A DNA stretch of 64,000 nt, from NCBI GenBank assembly GCA_029891385.1, contig CM057228.1, positions 60,829,783 to 60,893,782 of the forward strand, given 5' to 3'. The position numbers were made by a program, and so were the translations under genes. Shown one piece after another: positions 25,201 through 36,960 of this stretch (position 1 is its first letter; every line of letters begins with the position of its first letter). Origin of the DNA: Erythroxylum novogranatense (Eukaryota > Streptophyta > Magnoliopsida > Malpighiales > Erythroxylaceae). The notes under the pieces are model-generated. The model did no database searches, had not been told where the DNA came from, and worked only from the letters and a program-made list of their open reading frames with translations.

Positions 25201-27332
25201 AAATCTCTTACCTATATGAACCTCACAAAAATCAAATTTTGGTAAGCCTCCATGAAAGCTTAAACCATGTTCTTTTCTTTTCCTTCACCAATCTCTCATT
25301 CAACCCACCATGATAGACAAATGCTGGAATTTTGTAGGAATTGAAAAACTTGAAAATCAACCTACCTTATCTTACCCATACATTAACTAACCCATTAACA
25401 TCAAAACTTAACTAAATTACCAACCAAGATTTGAAAATCTCTCACCTTTAACAATCCCACGAAATCAGATTTTAACCACCCATGAAATCAACTCTTCTTC
25501 TTTAATTTTTTCTTCATGAATAACTCTTCAATCTACCATGAACAAGCAAGAAAAACAAAAACCCTAACTATTAAACCATAAATTTTCGAAATCTCTTACC
25601 TTAAAGGAATGACCCACGACTTCACTCTTCTCTTCTTCTTCCCCTTTGTTCTTCTTCCTCCTCTTTGTTCTTGGAACCCACGAAAATCACTCTAAAATCC
25701 ATAGAAAAACCGACCTAGCATCTCCTCCACCATGGCCGACCACCTTCCTCTCCCTCTCTTCTTTTCATTTTCTTCTCTTTTCTTCTTTGGTTCTGGAATT
25801 TTCGTGACTTCTTCAAGTTTCTGGAAGCTAAAACGACACCCTCTTATGTGTTTCATTTAATGAAACACAAGTTACCATCTTGCCCCTCCAATTAAGCCTA
25901 TTTCCAAGTTTGCCCCAGTGCAGGATTTTGAAAAACTGATAACTTGCGTCCTGATTTCAAGCATCTAAACAAAATAATTTGGATAAACTTTCTTCTTACA
26001 AATTGTGCCTCTTGATCTTACGAATCCAACGCCACCAACGGCGCTCAATTCGGATCTAAAACGAAGAAGTTATGGCTAAATTACTAACTGACCTGCACAA
26101 AAATCCGAAACTGAACATTACGCGAATTTAATTCCAGAAATTAACAATCTTAGGGATGAAATTAAATTTCGATTCCTTCACAAGAATTGTATCCCTATGT
26201 CTTAACTTTATTTTCCCTCAAGAATCACCTCAATCGGAGTTGTATAACTCCAAAAAATCGCAAAATACTGAACCATGTTCAGAAAATTATCCAACTTACA
26301 ACCTATAACCCATCTCTTACTTTAGTTCAATCAATCTCTTTTCATTTAATCTCCTAAAAATCATATTTCTTCATAAAAATGAACGCAATTGTCTTAGGAA
26401 TCCAACGCTTCAAGAATCAAGTCAATCGGATGTCGGACGAAAGATTTATAACAAAAGATTGCAAAAGGGTCGGAGTTCAAGCAAAATTTACAAAACCTTA
26501 AATACACACTTATAACTGAATTTTTCAAAAATCATATCTCTTAATTCCGAACTCGGAATTTGACGAATTTGGTGTCTATGGAAAGGTAAAAGGAAGCTCT
26601 ACAACTTCCCTGAAGAACAGAAAAATCCAATTGGCTTCCAAAGAAGTCAAATTTCTACTCAAAGATTCTGTCTTAATCAGCTTTTCCTAACCAACTTCCC
26701 ATTTTTAATCGCTCATAACTCCTTGCCCCGATCTCGAAAAATTACGTACTTTAGGGCGTCGGAAAGATCGAAATACAAGCTCCAACTTTCATTAAGACCA
26801 TTTATTCCAATTCAGACTAAATCCATACGACGAGTGTCCTCGAAGTATAGCACATGCAAATCTATACTTAATAACATTTTCAAAACAAAGCATATCTTTC
26901 GAAATTCATATCTCTCAATCCCGACATCGAAAAATAGCAAACTTTATGTCCACGAAAAGCTCTCGACAGAGGCTACAAGTTTCACGTTGATCATTTTCTC
27001 GAATTTTACCTAAATCAAATAGTCAACTTTTTACCCTAAAAGTCAAACTTCCAAGCCAACTTTGATTGATCATAACTCTCACTCCCGATATCGAAAAATG
27101 TCAAACTTTATGGCTACGGAAAGCTCTTGACATAATCTATAAGTTTCCAGAAGACCATTTTATCAAATTTTGCCTAAATCAAAAGTCAACTCTCCAAGGC
27201 CAAAAAGTCAACTATTTCACAATTTTCATATTTTCACTCTTTCTTTCTTTATTTCATGATCTTCAACTTAATTTCAATCAACTCATCCACTTTTGAAAAC
27301 TTTTTATTTTTACTCAAAGATCGGGTCCAACA
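22284..27332 (-). mobile_element. Full LTR of M, left copy, 5,049 bp
   Basis: It begins TGTTGGATCCCG and ends GATCGGGTCCAACA, beside the PPT at 27333. It is nearly collinear with 27962-32522, apart from about 488 extra bases near 26150-26637 and a strongly different patch at 23575-23712. Sub-repeat-like units (CGCTCATAACTC, CCCGATATCGAAAAAT) lie at 26020-27200 in the U3 part. Short frames inside are not conserved as genes and mostly lie against the transcription direction. Confidence 0.88.
23260..24031 (-). other. Candidate leader intron of M left LTR, hairpin 23296-23309
   Basis: Hairpin GAGCTCGAAAGCTC lies beside a run of 12 G (C on the transcript). The acceptor area reads CTCCAAG, against CTCCAG in the right copy, and the donor reads TTCA/GTGGGT at 24031, one base shorter than the right copy. 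The left edge is approximate. Confidence 0.4.
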
Positions 27333-27350
27333 TTTCTCCCCTCTTAAAAG
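27333..27350 (-). other. Polypurine tract of M
   Basis: The minus strand reads CTTTTAAGAGGGGAGAAA directly before the LTR start TGTTGGACCC, as required for plus-strand priming in reverse transcription. It fixes the element orientation. Confidence 0.88.
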
Positions 27351-27945
27351 AATTTCGTCCTCGAAATTCACACTTACTTACACTCCAAGTAACTCATTCT
27401 TGCATAAATTTCTTTTAAACAAAATCATCAAACTTTGTCTTGCTAATTTCTTTCCAAAACTCATAATCACATCACTTTCTCTTATCTAATTTTCTCATCA
27501 TATATGTATCTCATACCACTCATATCATATTAACTTACTATATCTATAACTCATTATTTCTTCAGATATGGACACAAATCAATTGTCCATTCTTTAAAGA
27601 ATCCTAATATGGTTCAATGATCATTTAGCAACTCGTCATCCTTTCATCTTACGGAAGTATAGTCTATATCAATTTCTCCCAATTCATCACAAAATTCAAA
27701 TCTTAAGTTCCACAAACACATTTTTCTAATCACTAGTATTCGTATCACCCAAATCAAACCAATCACTTGAATTTGAGCGTCAAATAGTCATGCACATCAA
27801 TTTTGAAATTCCTAAAGACAATCATACTTCTTTCATAAAAATCAAATGATCACTTCGTATATTCTCACAAATTCATTCTTATCTTTACAAACTCGTATCA
27901 ATTCCTTATTCATACTCATACGCCCAAGTAAGATCATATTACTGG

Positions 27946-27957
27946 GCTCTGATACCA
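27946..27957 (-). other. Primer binding site of M (initiator Met tRNA)
   Basis: The minus strand reads TGGTATCAGAGC four bases after the LTR end CCAACA. This is the standard PBS complementary to the 3' end of plant initiator methionine tRNA. Confidence 0.93.
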
Positions 27958-27961
27958 TACA

Positions 27962-30900
27962 TGTTGGATCCCGTTATCGGAACCCAACTACATACGCAGA
28001 ACGGAAAACGAAGCAAACGGAAACGAAGGGAAACGGAAATTTCGGATCGAAATTTCAAATCGGAAACAAAATGCGGACGCCAATCGAATAAACCTACCAA
28101 ATCGAATAATAAATTACGAATAACAAAGTCGAGGGCGAGACGAAATCAAGTAGAACAGATCCGACATCCGAGCACAATAATCAAAGAAAACGATCAGATG
28201 AACATAATCGCGTTGGAAAACCTTAGACTAACTCGGTCTAAAATCTGGTATTTTTTTTTATTTTTTATTTTCTTTAATCAAACTCATTCTACATATAAAC
28301 AATCCCTACATTTCTATTCTTTCTCACTTCATTCATCTTAATCATTTCTTATACATTCATATAAATCCTCGAACTCATTTCTTTATTTTTAATTATCCTT
28401 ACATTTCTATTCTTTCTCACTTCATTCATCTTAATCATTTCTTATACATTCATATAAATCCTCGAACTCATTTCTTTAAACCCATTTTACCGAAATTTCG
28501 GCAACATAACGGCTGTATTTTGACAGCCCAAAAATTTAAAACAAAGCAAACGCACTTCTAATATCATAATCCATCCAATAACACATGGCAACATCGGACC
28601 TCCCGTCCGAAATCCCAACACCAGCAACAAAACACACGCTTAGTTCTAAACACTTCATAAAGTTCAATCCATAATACAGTCAATCACAAACCATTCATAT
28701 ACATTTCAATCCATAATACATAATTTAATCCAATCACAACTCACTCGTATACATAAACATTCACAATTCAAAATCTTCATCATAACCAAACTCAAATTCA
28801 AAACATACCTAACTCATAACTGATATACATCATGAATTTACAATAACGGCTTTTCAAGCCATAAATAAAGGCAATACATAAACTATCGAGTTGACATCAT
28901 ACTCGTCTTCCATTCGATCTCCTGTGTGAAAACCTGGAGATGGGGATGAAGGGGGGTGAGCTCGGAAGCTCGTGGATAATATATTTATAAATTGAACCAT
29001 AAGCGTAAAATCATTTTCAAAACGTTCTTCAAAGCTTATTTCTCAATCCTTCACTTTTTTTAAAAAACACCATTTATAACACGTTTCCAAAGTCTTACAT
29101 TTTCAAACATTGATCTCTTATTTTTCAAACTTTTCAAAACTTTCATATTCATAACCAAATACAAATCATGAATGCACTACAAACATAACAAAAACAAGAC
29201 ACATAACATATCAAATGGTTTGGGTCGGTCCTAACAGAACGTACTGCACATACTCGCGTAGCGGTTCTGTGCAGCCGTGAACGGAGGGGAGTCCAAAATC
29301 GGAACTCCTAAGCCACTTGCGGGCAGCCGGGAGAAGGCTATCAGAGGGAGACAGTGCACTGACTCTTACGGAGGGGACCTAACCAAACCCATATAATCAC
29401 ATAATTCAAAACTGAAACTTTCGGATTGCCCCAAGGCACAGATTGAAAACTTGATTTTCAAACTTTTCATACTATGTCATACTAGATACATTCGCATATT
29501 CACACAGTTCACAGGTTCATATATCACATCAATTTAAATACCAATCATATTATCAATTAATCACATATCAATCAAATGCATAGAAATGAATACATTTATT
29601 TTTCAATCCTTTGAAAACATATTTTCAGAAATATTTGTTTTCCTTTCTTAATTTTTCAAAATCACATACTTTACTCATAATTCAAAATATAAATACATTA
29701 CCCACCTGAATTTTCCTTGCTAGCATCTTGGATTGGTCCAATTGCCCTTCCTTTACTTCCCACGACTTATTGGACCTTAATCAAGACATAAAAGCCTTAA
29801 TTAACACTAAACATCAAAGCTGGAAATTTCTAAAGAATGAAAAACATGACTAAAAACCAAACTCACTTTGCTATGCCATTCCTAAACCATAACCATCAAA
29901 GCCTATCTCAATTTTATCAATTATTTTCAAGAATCTCATGCCTTAAAGAAATCCATAAACTCTGATTTTCTTAAACCTCCATTACCTTTCTCATTTCTCT
30001 TTTCCTTTAATGCCTTCATTAAGCATAAAATCCCAATTACCAAAAACATCAATGCTGGAAAATTCTAAGGCTTGGGAAAACTTGCATTTAACCTATTCTA
30101 ATCTTCCCTATACCTTCATATTCACACTACAAACCATCATGTTTGAGCAAAAATGCAAACTCTCACATATTCTCTTTGCTGAAATTTTCAAACTTCATAT
30201 ATTCTTCTTCTTTCCTTTTCCTTCCTCAATAATGTCTTCTTTAAAGCCTTAACTAATTAAATTCTTAAACTTTACAAATCTCACAATAAAATCATGAATT
30301 AGCTAACATTACCAATGCTGGAATTTTAAACCATCAAGGAAAACATGAAATTTCTTTGCTATCATCTTAGCCACACGTTATCTAAGTCATTGTCATCAAA
30401 CCTATCTCAATAACCAACAACTTTCTCAAAACTCATGCCTAAAAGTTACCTATCACAACCTGATTTTTTTTTCCTTGATCTTTCTTTTCTTATTCTTTCC
30501 TTCTTCCATCATACATCATTCTCCAACCACACTTTTGAACCAAGCAAAGCAAATCCCATCTTTAAGCAAACCTCTAACAATAGAATCATAATTAACAAAA
30601 CCAACTATGCTGGAATTTTAAAAGGATGTACTAACTTCCATTTAAATTAACCTAACCTACCCTTTCCTTCATATTCTTAACAAACCTCTTAAACTTTCCT
30701 TCCTAGCGAGAAAGGCACAATTCTAGCACAAAACCATTGATTAACAAAATACACATACTGGAAATTTTCCTTAAGTATGGAAAACATGACTAGTTCTTTC
30801 ATATAACCTTAGCCATACTTTGTCTAATCTATTAGCATCACAACTTATCTCAATAGCCAACAAATTTTGGAAAATCTCTTACCTATATGAACCTCACAAA

Positions 30901-32522
30901 AATCAGATTTTGGTAAGCCTCCATGAAAGCTTAAACCATGTTCTTTTCTTTTCCTTCACCAATCTCTCATTCAACCCACCATGATAGACAAATGCTGGAA
31001 TTTTGTAGGAATTGAAAACTTGAAAATCAACCTACCTTATCTTACCCATACATTAACTAACCCATTAACATCAAAACTTAACTAAATTACCAACCAAGAT
31101 TTGAAAATCTCTCACCTTTAACAATCCCACGAAATCAGATTTTAACCACCCATGAAATCAACTCTTCTTCTTTAATTTTTCTTCATGAATAACTCTTCAA
31201 TCTACCATGAACAAGCAAGAAAAACAAAACCCTAACTATTAAACCATAAATTTTGAAATCTCTTACCTTAAAGGAATGACCCACGACTTCACTCTTCTCT
31301 TCTTCTTCCCCTTTGTTCTTCTTCCTCCTCTTTGTTCTTGGAACCCACGAAAATCACTCTAAAATCCATAGAAAAACCGACCTAGCATCTCCTCCACCAT
31401 GGCCGACCACCTTCCTCTCCCTCTCTTCTTTTCATTTTCTTCTCTTTTCTTCTTTGGTTCTGGAATTTTCGTGACTTCTTCAAGTTTCTGGAAGCTAAAA
31501 CATCACCCTCTTATGTGTTTCATTTAATGAAACACAAGTTACCATCTTGCCCCTCCAATTAAGCCTATTTTCAAGTTTGCCCCAGTGCAGGATTTTGAAA
31601 AACTGATAAGTTGTGTCCTGATTTCAAGCATCTAAACGAAATAATTTGGACAAACTTTCTTCTTAAAAATTGTTCCTCTCGATCTTACGAATCCAACGCC
31701 ATCAACAGGGCTCAATTCGGATCTAAAACGAAGAAGTTATGGCCAAATTACTAATTGACCTGCACAAAAATCCGAAACTGAACATTACGCGAATTTAATT
31801 CCAGAAATTAACAATCCAATTGGCTTCCAAAGAAGTCAAATTTCTACTCAAAGATTCTGTCTTAATCAGCTTTTCCTAACCAACTTCCCATTTTTAATCG
31901 CTCATAACTCCTTGCCCCGATCTAGAAAAATTACGTACTTTAGGGCGTCGGAAAGATCGAAATACAAGCTCCAACTTTCATTAAGACCACTTATTCCAAT
32001 TCAGACTAAATCCATACGACGAGTGGCCTCGAAGTATAGCACATGCAAATCTATACTTAATAACATTTTCAAAACAAAGCATATCTTCCGAAATTCATAT
32101 CTCTCAATCCCGACATCGAAAAATAGCAAACTTTATGTCCACGAAAAGCTCTCGATAGAGGCTACAAGTTTTACGTTGATCATTTTCTCGAATTTGACCT
32201 AAATCAAATAATCAACTTTTTACCCTAAAAGTCAAACTTTCAAGCCAACTTTGACTGATCATAACTCTCACTCCCGATATCGAAAAATGTCAAACTTTAT
32301 GGCTACGGAAAGCTCTTGACATAATCTATAAGTTTCCAGAAGACCATTTTATCAAATTTTTCCTAAATCAAGAGTCAACTCTCCAAGGCCAAAAAGTCAA
32401 CTATTTCACAATTTTCATATTTTCACTCTTTCTTTCTTTATTTCATGATCTTCAACTTAATTTCAATCAACTCATTTACTTTTGAAAACTTCTTATTTTT
32501 ACTCAAAGATCGGGGTCCAACA
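27962..32522 (-). mobile_element. Full LTR of M, right copy (5' LTR), 4,561 bp
   Basis: It begins TGTTGGATCCCG beside the PBS and ends GATCGGGGTCCAACA followed by target-site AAATG. Compared with the left LTR it lacks about 488 bp at 31815; both breakpoints share AATC, so the loss looks like a microhomology deletion inside the U3 repeats. Confidence 0.88.
28934..29705 (-). other. Candidate leader intron of M right LTR, hairpin 28958-28971
   Basis: On the minus strand the donor is AATTCAG/GTGGGTAATG at 29705 and the acceptor CATCCCCATCTCCAG at 28934, giving 772 bases. Hairpin GAGCTCGGAAGCTC lies about 25 bases upstream of the acceptor and is followed by a C-run. Confidence 0.5.
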
Positions 32523-33152
32523 AAATGTCCGACATCTGAGCATAAGTTATCTACAGAAAGCGTCGCGTTGGAGATCTAAACTAAGACATATTCCAAAATC
32601 TGGTATGAATTTTTTTTCTTTCTTTCTTATTCTCATTTCTTACATCAATCACATCCATATAATTTCCCATAGGAAATTCATTCTTAAACCCAAAACTCAG
32701 CAATCATACAAAATCTTATACAAATCCATACAAATCTCAAATTACACTTTATTATCATTTTATCGAAATTTCAAACATAACGGTGCATTTATCCTAACCA
32801 AACCTGCAAAGTGTTCAAAACAACACTTCTAAAAGCCCAATAAATTAAACAATCATCAAAATCAACGGACCCTCCGTTGGGATCTCGTGAGAACAAACGC
32901 AATCTTAATTCTAAAACATTCTCATAACTATAATACAATATATTGATCTCATAACTCAATCTCATTTCCAAACTTATACACAATTCCATATACAATTTCC
33001 AATCCCAACTTTATACGCAAATACATTTATCCCAAACTTATCTTAAGCCATAAACATATTCATACTAAAGATTCAAATTACACAAAATCTAACTGACACA
33101 AATGTCGAAACTGATGTCTTCACATTCTTTCATCCGATCTCCTACTCGAAAC

Positions 33153-34018
33153 CTGGAGATGGGGATGAAAGGGGGGTGAGCTCGGAAGCTCGTGGATAAC
33201 ACATTTATAAATTGAATAATAAGCAGAAATCAATTTTCATAAACTTTTTGCCAAAAGGCTAATTTTTCAAACAATTTCCTCAAACCCTTTTTTACTTTTT
33301 CCTCAAACCCTTTTTCATATTTTTCAAACTTTTCATAATAATCTCACTTTTTCTCATTTTTTTTTCAAACTTCTCAAATTTTTCATAAATATGAATGCAA
33401 CATTCAGAGAAAAATTGAAAACACATAACATATCGAATGGTGCAGTTCGGTCCAAAGCGAGCGTATTGCACATTCCGCATAGCGGTCTGCATGCGATCGT
33501 GAGCGAACGTACTACACTTTCCGCATAACGGTCCGGTGTAGCCGTGAGGAGTCCGAAATCAGACTCCGTGCCACTAGCGGGCGGCAGGCGAAGGCTATAC
33601 AAATAGAGACACAATGACTCACAAAGGACCTAACCGAACCCACATAACACATAATAAAAGTAAATTGAATTGCTCGAAGGCACTTTTCAAAATCTTGATT
33701 TTCACACATTCACATAGGCATAATATTCAATCACTTCAATCAATCAGTTCACATATAAATCAAAGTCATAACAATGAATGCAATAATTTCCTTCAATATA
33801 ATTTAGATTTATTCAAAATTTCATTCTCACATTATTCAAACAATCTAAACACAACGGATTTCATAGACTTTGCATTTTAGTAAAATTTATTCAAAGCCAA
33901 TTTTCAAACATTTTAAAAACAATAATTTATCAAAATCCAATTCTTGCTTTCTTTAATTTTGAAACTTTATATATAGCTTACAATTCAAAAAGTAAATATG
34001 CTACCCACCTCGAAATGA
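33153..34018 (-). other. Candidate leader intron of LTR L, hairpin 33178-33191
   Basis: On the minus strand the donor is TTTCGAG/GTGGGTAGC at 34018 and the acceptor CATCTCCAG at 33153, giving 866 bases. The hairpin is GAGCTCGGAAGCTC. A second hairpin, GAGTCCGAAATCAGACTC, lies mid-intron at about 33549-33566. Confidence 0.5.
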
Positions 34019-35747
34019 TGCCAGAAGTTTGTCCAAATCGTCAATTCTCCAAATTCCTTCTTCTTTCCTCAACCTAAAAATTCCCTAAGCCATAAATATC
34101 CAAATTCATCATCATAATTTGCATAATTTTCACACTTAACTATAGGAAATTCATAATCTTCATTTTTTTTTCAAATTTTCTAAACCATCAATTTCTAAAA
34201 CCTCAAATTCTCAAAATTGGCCTAAACCAACTTATCCAAATTCCATATCATAAATTTCATAATCCTTAACATTTGATATCATAATTCACTAATCCATCAC
34301 ATTCTCTATCATTCTAAGTCAATTATTCACAAAATCCTTAAACATAAACTTAAGCCTAAACCTTAATTAATTTCCATTCAATATTTAAACATTACCTAAG
34401 GCAAATACATCACAAGTAGATTCATATATAACATACCCATATCATTTTACCTATTTCCAAACCAAAAATTCAAGAAAATTCAAAACTTAAACATTTTTTT
34501 CTCACCTCTTTTCTCTTCTTCTTTTTTCGGATTTTTGCAAGGCCAAGGGAAGTTTTCAAGCTTTTCCACTCTTTTTCCTTTGAAACGAAGCAAAACATAA
34601 GCTAAAACCTTAAAAAAAATTATCAAAAACCCTTACTTTTTCTCTTCTCCATCACCATCTCCAAGCTCTCTCTACACTCTTCTTATTTCTCTTCTTATTT
34701 TGTAACTCAAAGTCGACCTCCTCTCCTCCAAAACGGAAGCGACACTTAACTTATAACTCATAATTAAAACCACATCGTTTCATGGTCTCTTCATGGCCAA
34801 ACTTGCGTGGTTCTCCTTCATCCACATGTCAAACACTTCCTTTCTTCTTATTTCTTCTTTATTCATCTAGAATAATCGTCACTCTATACACTACACAGCA
34901 GCCCATTAGATATTTATATGCCATGTCACTAAAAAAAATGATAAAAGACCTTAAAGTCTTAATTCCTTAAGTGTTGTTCCATAAATGCCCTTATACTTTG
35001 CTTTATGTCATACACACTTGTGGGCCCGATTCGCACTATCAAATTGAAGGAATTTGTCAAAACTTCCTTCTAGAGAAATGTTCCTCTCAATCATACGAAT
35101 CCAACGCCACTGACCGCGCTCAATTCGGATCACTACACCAAAAGTTATGCGCAAAACAGTTCAGGAATATCCATATTCTAACACATTTTCCATGTACGAT
35201 TACTTCCGTCCAAAAGTTCACATTCTTAATCCCAGAATTGAAACTCGATGTCTTCATAACAATTGTAGCCTTATGTCTCTAGTTTAATTCAAAACAAGAA
35301 TAGCCTCATTTCGATTCTCAGATCAAAAGTTATACTCAAAATACTCTCAGGTATTCCCAATCCAAAAATTACACCCTAATCCGAACTTAAATTCAGAAAT
35401 TAAAAGTCTTAGGGGCAAAATTGCCATTTCGTTTCTTCATATGATTTGTATCCCTTTGTCTTATCTTTATTTCTCCTCAAGAATCGCTTCAATCGGATCT
35501 CTATAGATCCCGAATTTCACAAAATACTGAATCATGTTCGGAAAATTTCCCGAATAACTTTGATTAAATTAATCACCATTAATTTAATGTCAAAAATTCA
35601 CAAATTTATATGAGGATGTAGATAATTGTCTTAGGAATCCAACGCCGCAAGAATCGACTCAATCGGATGTGAGACGAAAAAGATATAAGCAAAATAGTGA
35701 ACAAAGGTCGGATTAAAGGAGGAATCAAGAAAAGAAAAAGGGCAAAA

Positions 35748-35880
35748 CGGCGTCGTATTAGGGCGAGGTCACCCTGGTGACGCGTCGGCCTGGTGACGCG
35801 AGCCAACGCCATCGCCCTGATGACGCGAGCCAAACGCTCGCCGTCACCCTGGTGACGCGTCGCCCTAGCAACGGGGGTGA
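35748..35880. repeat. GC-rich palindromic island of LTR L (GGTGACGCG words)
   Basis: Repeated words GGTGACGCG, GACGCGAGCC and TCACCCTGGTGA occur in both orientations, including the palindromes TCACC-CT-GGTGA and GACGCGTC. The surroundings are AT-rich. The island lies in the presumed U3, about 0.8 kb from the LTR start. Confidence 0.8.
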
Positions 35881-36693
35881 TACATTTTTCCTTTTTTTTT
35901 CACATAAAACTTTCAAAATTCATAACTCTTACTCCCGAACTCCAATTTTGACAAACTTAGTCTCTATAGAAAGCTTAAAGGAAGCTCTACATCTTCCATG
36001 AAGGACATAAAAATCAATTTGACTCCTACGGGAGTCCATTTTCCGGTCAAAGATACTATCCTCTAATAATCATGCTAAAACCACAATATAAACTTGTAAA
36101 AATCATAACTTATTATTCCGAGATCGAAAAATTACATACTTTATATCGAAATAAAGATAAAAACAAACCCTTCAATTTTCATGATGAACATCAAAGCTCA
36201 ATTAACCTCTAACTAGGTTAATTTCTCAGTCAAAGTCATACTTAAAGTCAAAAGTCAACCCTAGCACACATAAACTTTGACTGATCATAACTTTCACTCC
36301 CGATATCGAAAAATTGCAAACTTTATGGCTACAGAAAGCTCTTAACATAATCTACAAGTTTCATGTAGATCATTTTATCAAATTTTACCTAAATCAAAAG
36401 TGAACTCTCAAAGTCAAAAGTCAAACTTTCTAAATTCTTCAAATTTTCACACTTTTTCTTCTTAATTCTTGCTATTTAACTTCATTTCAATCAACTCATC
36501 CACTTTCCTCTCATAATCCATATAAATTCATTCAAATATTAAAGTCCTCAAAATTAAACAATTCATTTCTCATAATTTTTTTTAAGTTCATCAAATTTCC
36601 TTAAATTCATTCTCATTCTCACCAATTCTTTCTCCATTTAAATTCATTTTAATATTTCTAATTTTCATCAAAAGTTCGGGGCCCAACAGTACC

Positions 36694-36960
36694 TGTAGGT
36701 TACACAACCCGTGTGAATTTCACACAGACTGTGTAAATCCAGGCGCAGAAAACTTGATTTTCCCGTAGGTTACACTGCCCGTGTGAATTTCACACAGACT
36801 GTGCAAAACCTGAATGCAGTGACTCCGATTCACACAGACCGTGTAAATTTTTACACGGACTGTGTGATTTTGGGCACAGTAACCCTCCGTCCACTCGAAG
36901 GTTACACGACCTGTGTGCCTGACCGTGTAAATTTCACACCGTCTGTGCTTTTTCAGGATA
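36694..36960. repeat. Palindromic island of LTR E (CCGTGTAAATTTCACACGG-like words)
   Basis: At least eight copies of ACACGG or CCGTGT style words, several paired around AAATTTC (GTGTGAATTTCACAC), with GTAGGTTACAC repeated. The block starts exactly where L was inserted, and the sequence is unlike the islands of neighbouring LTRs. Confidence 0.82.

Larger units (their letters stand above)
27333..27961 (-). mobile_element. Complete 0.63 kb internal region of M (PPT to PBS), non-coding
   Basis: The minus strand reads PBS, about 590 bases, then PPT. No frame encodes gag, protease, reverse transcriptase or integrase. Next to the PPT is a copy of AATTTCGAGGACGAAATTC, a sequence found near the pol end of plant Ty3/gypsy Del/Tekay-type elements, which suggests an autonomous relative. 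M would depend on proteins supplied by such a relative. Confidence 0.85.
21550..32522 (-). mobile_element. Element M: multi-LTR array with giant LTRs, TSD AAATG
   Basis: The unit starts TGTTGGGACCC and ends GGGGTCCAACA between AAATG copies at 21545-21549 and 32523-32527. On the plus strand it reads: LTR stub 21550-21735, partial internal region, full LTR 22284-27332, internal region, full LTR 27962-32522. It is minus-oriented, with PPT and PBS both visible. No gag or pol is present. Such an array can arise by unequal recombination between LTRs. The stub is of a different subfamily from the two full LTRs, so the element is chimeric or secondarily rearranged. Confidence 0.8.
32528..36688 (-). 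mobile_element. Solo LTR L, right part, TSD GTACC
   Basis: It continues LTR L after M and ends TTCGGGGCCCAACA, followed by GTACC at 36689-36693, matching 21249-21253. Leaving out M and one AAATG gives ACTTAACAAATGTCCGACAT, which reads like the same part of M. CT-rich leader sequence lies at 34500-34700, an inverted-repeat cluster at 33440-33590, and a palindromic island at 35748-35880. There is no coding region. Confidence 0.88.

Noticed and set aside
22283..32202. Paired frames in both M LTRs (for example 22283-22873 with 27961-28341, 24335-24577 with 30010-30252, 26723-27013 with 31912-32202)
   Set aside because: They recur only because the LTRs are duplicates; they run opposite to the element and show no domain.
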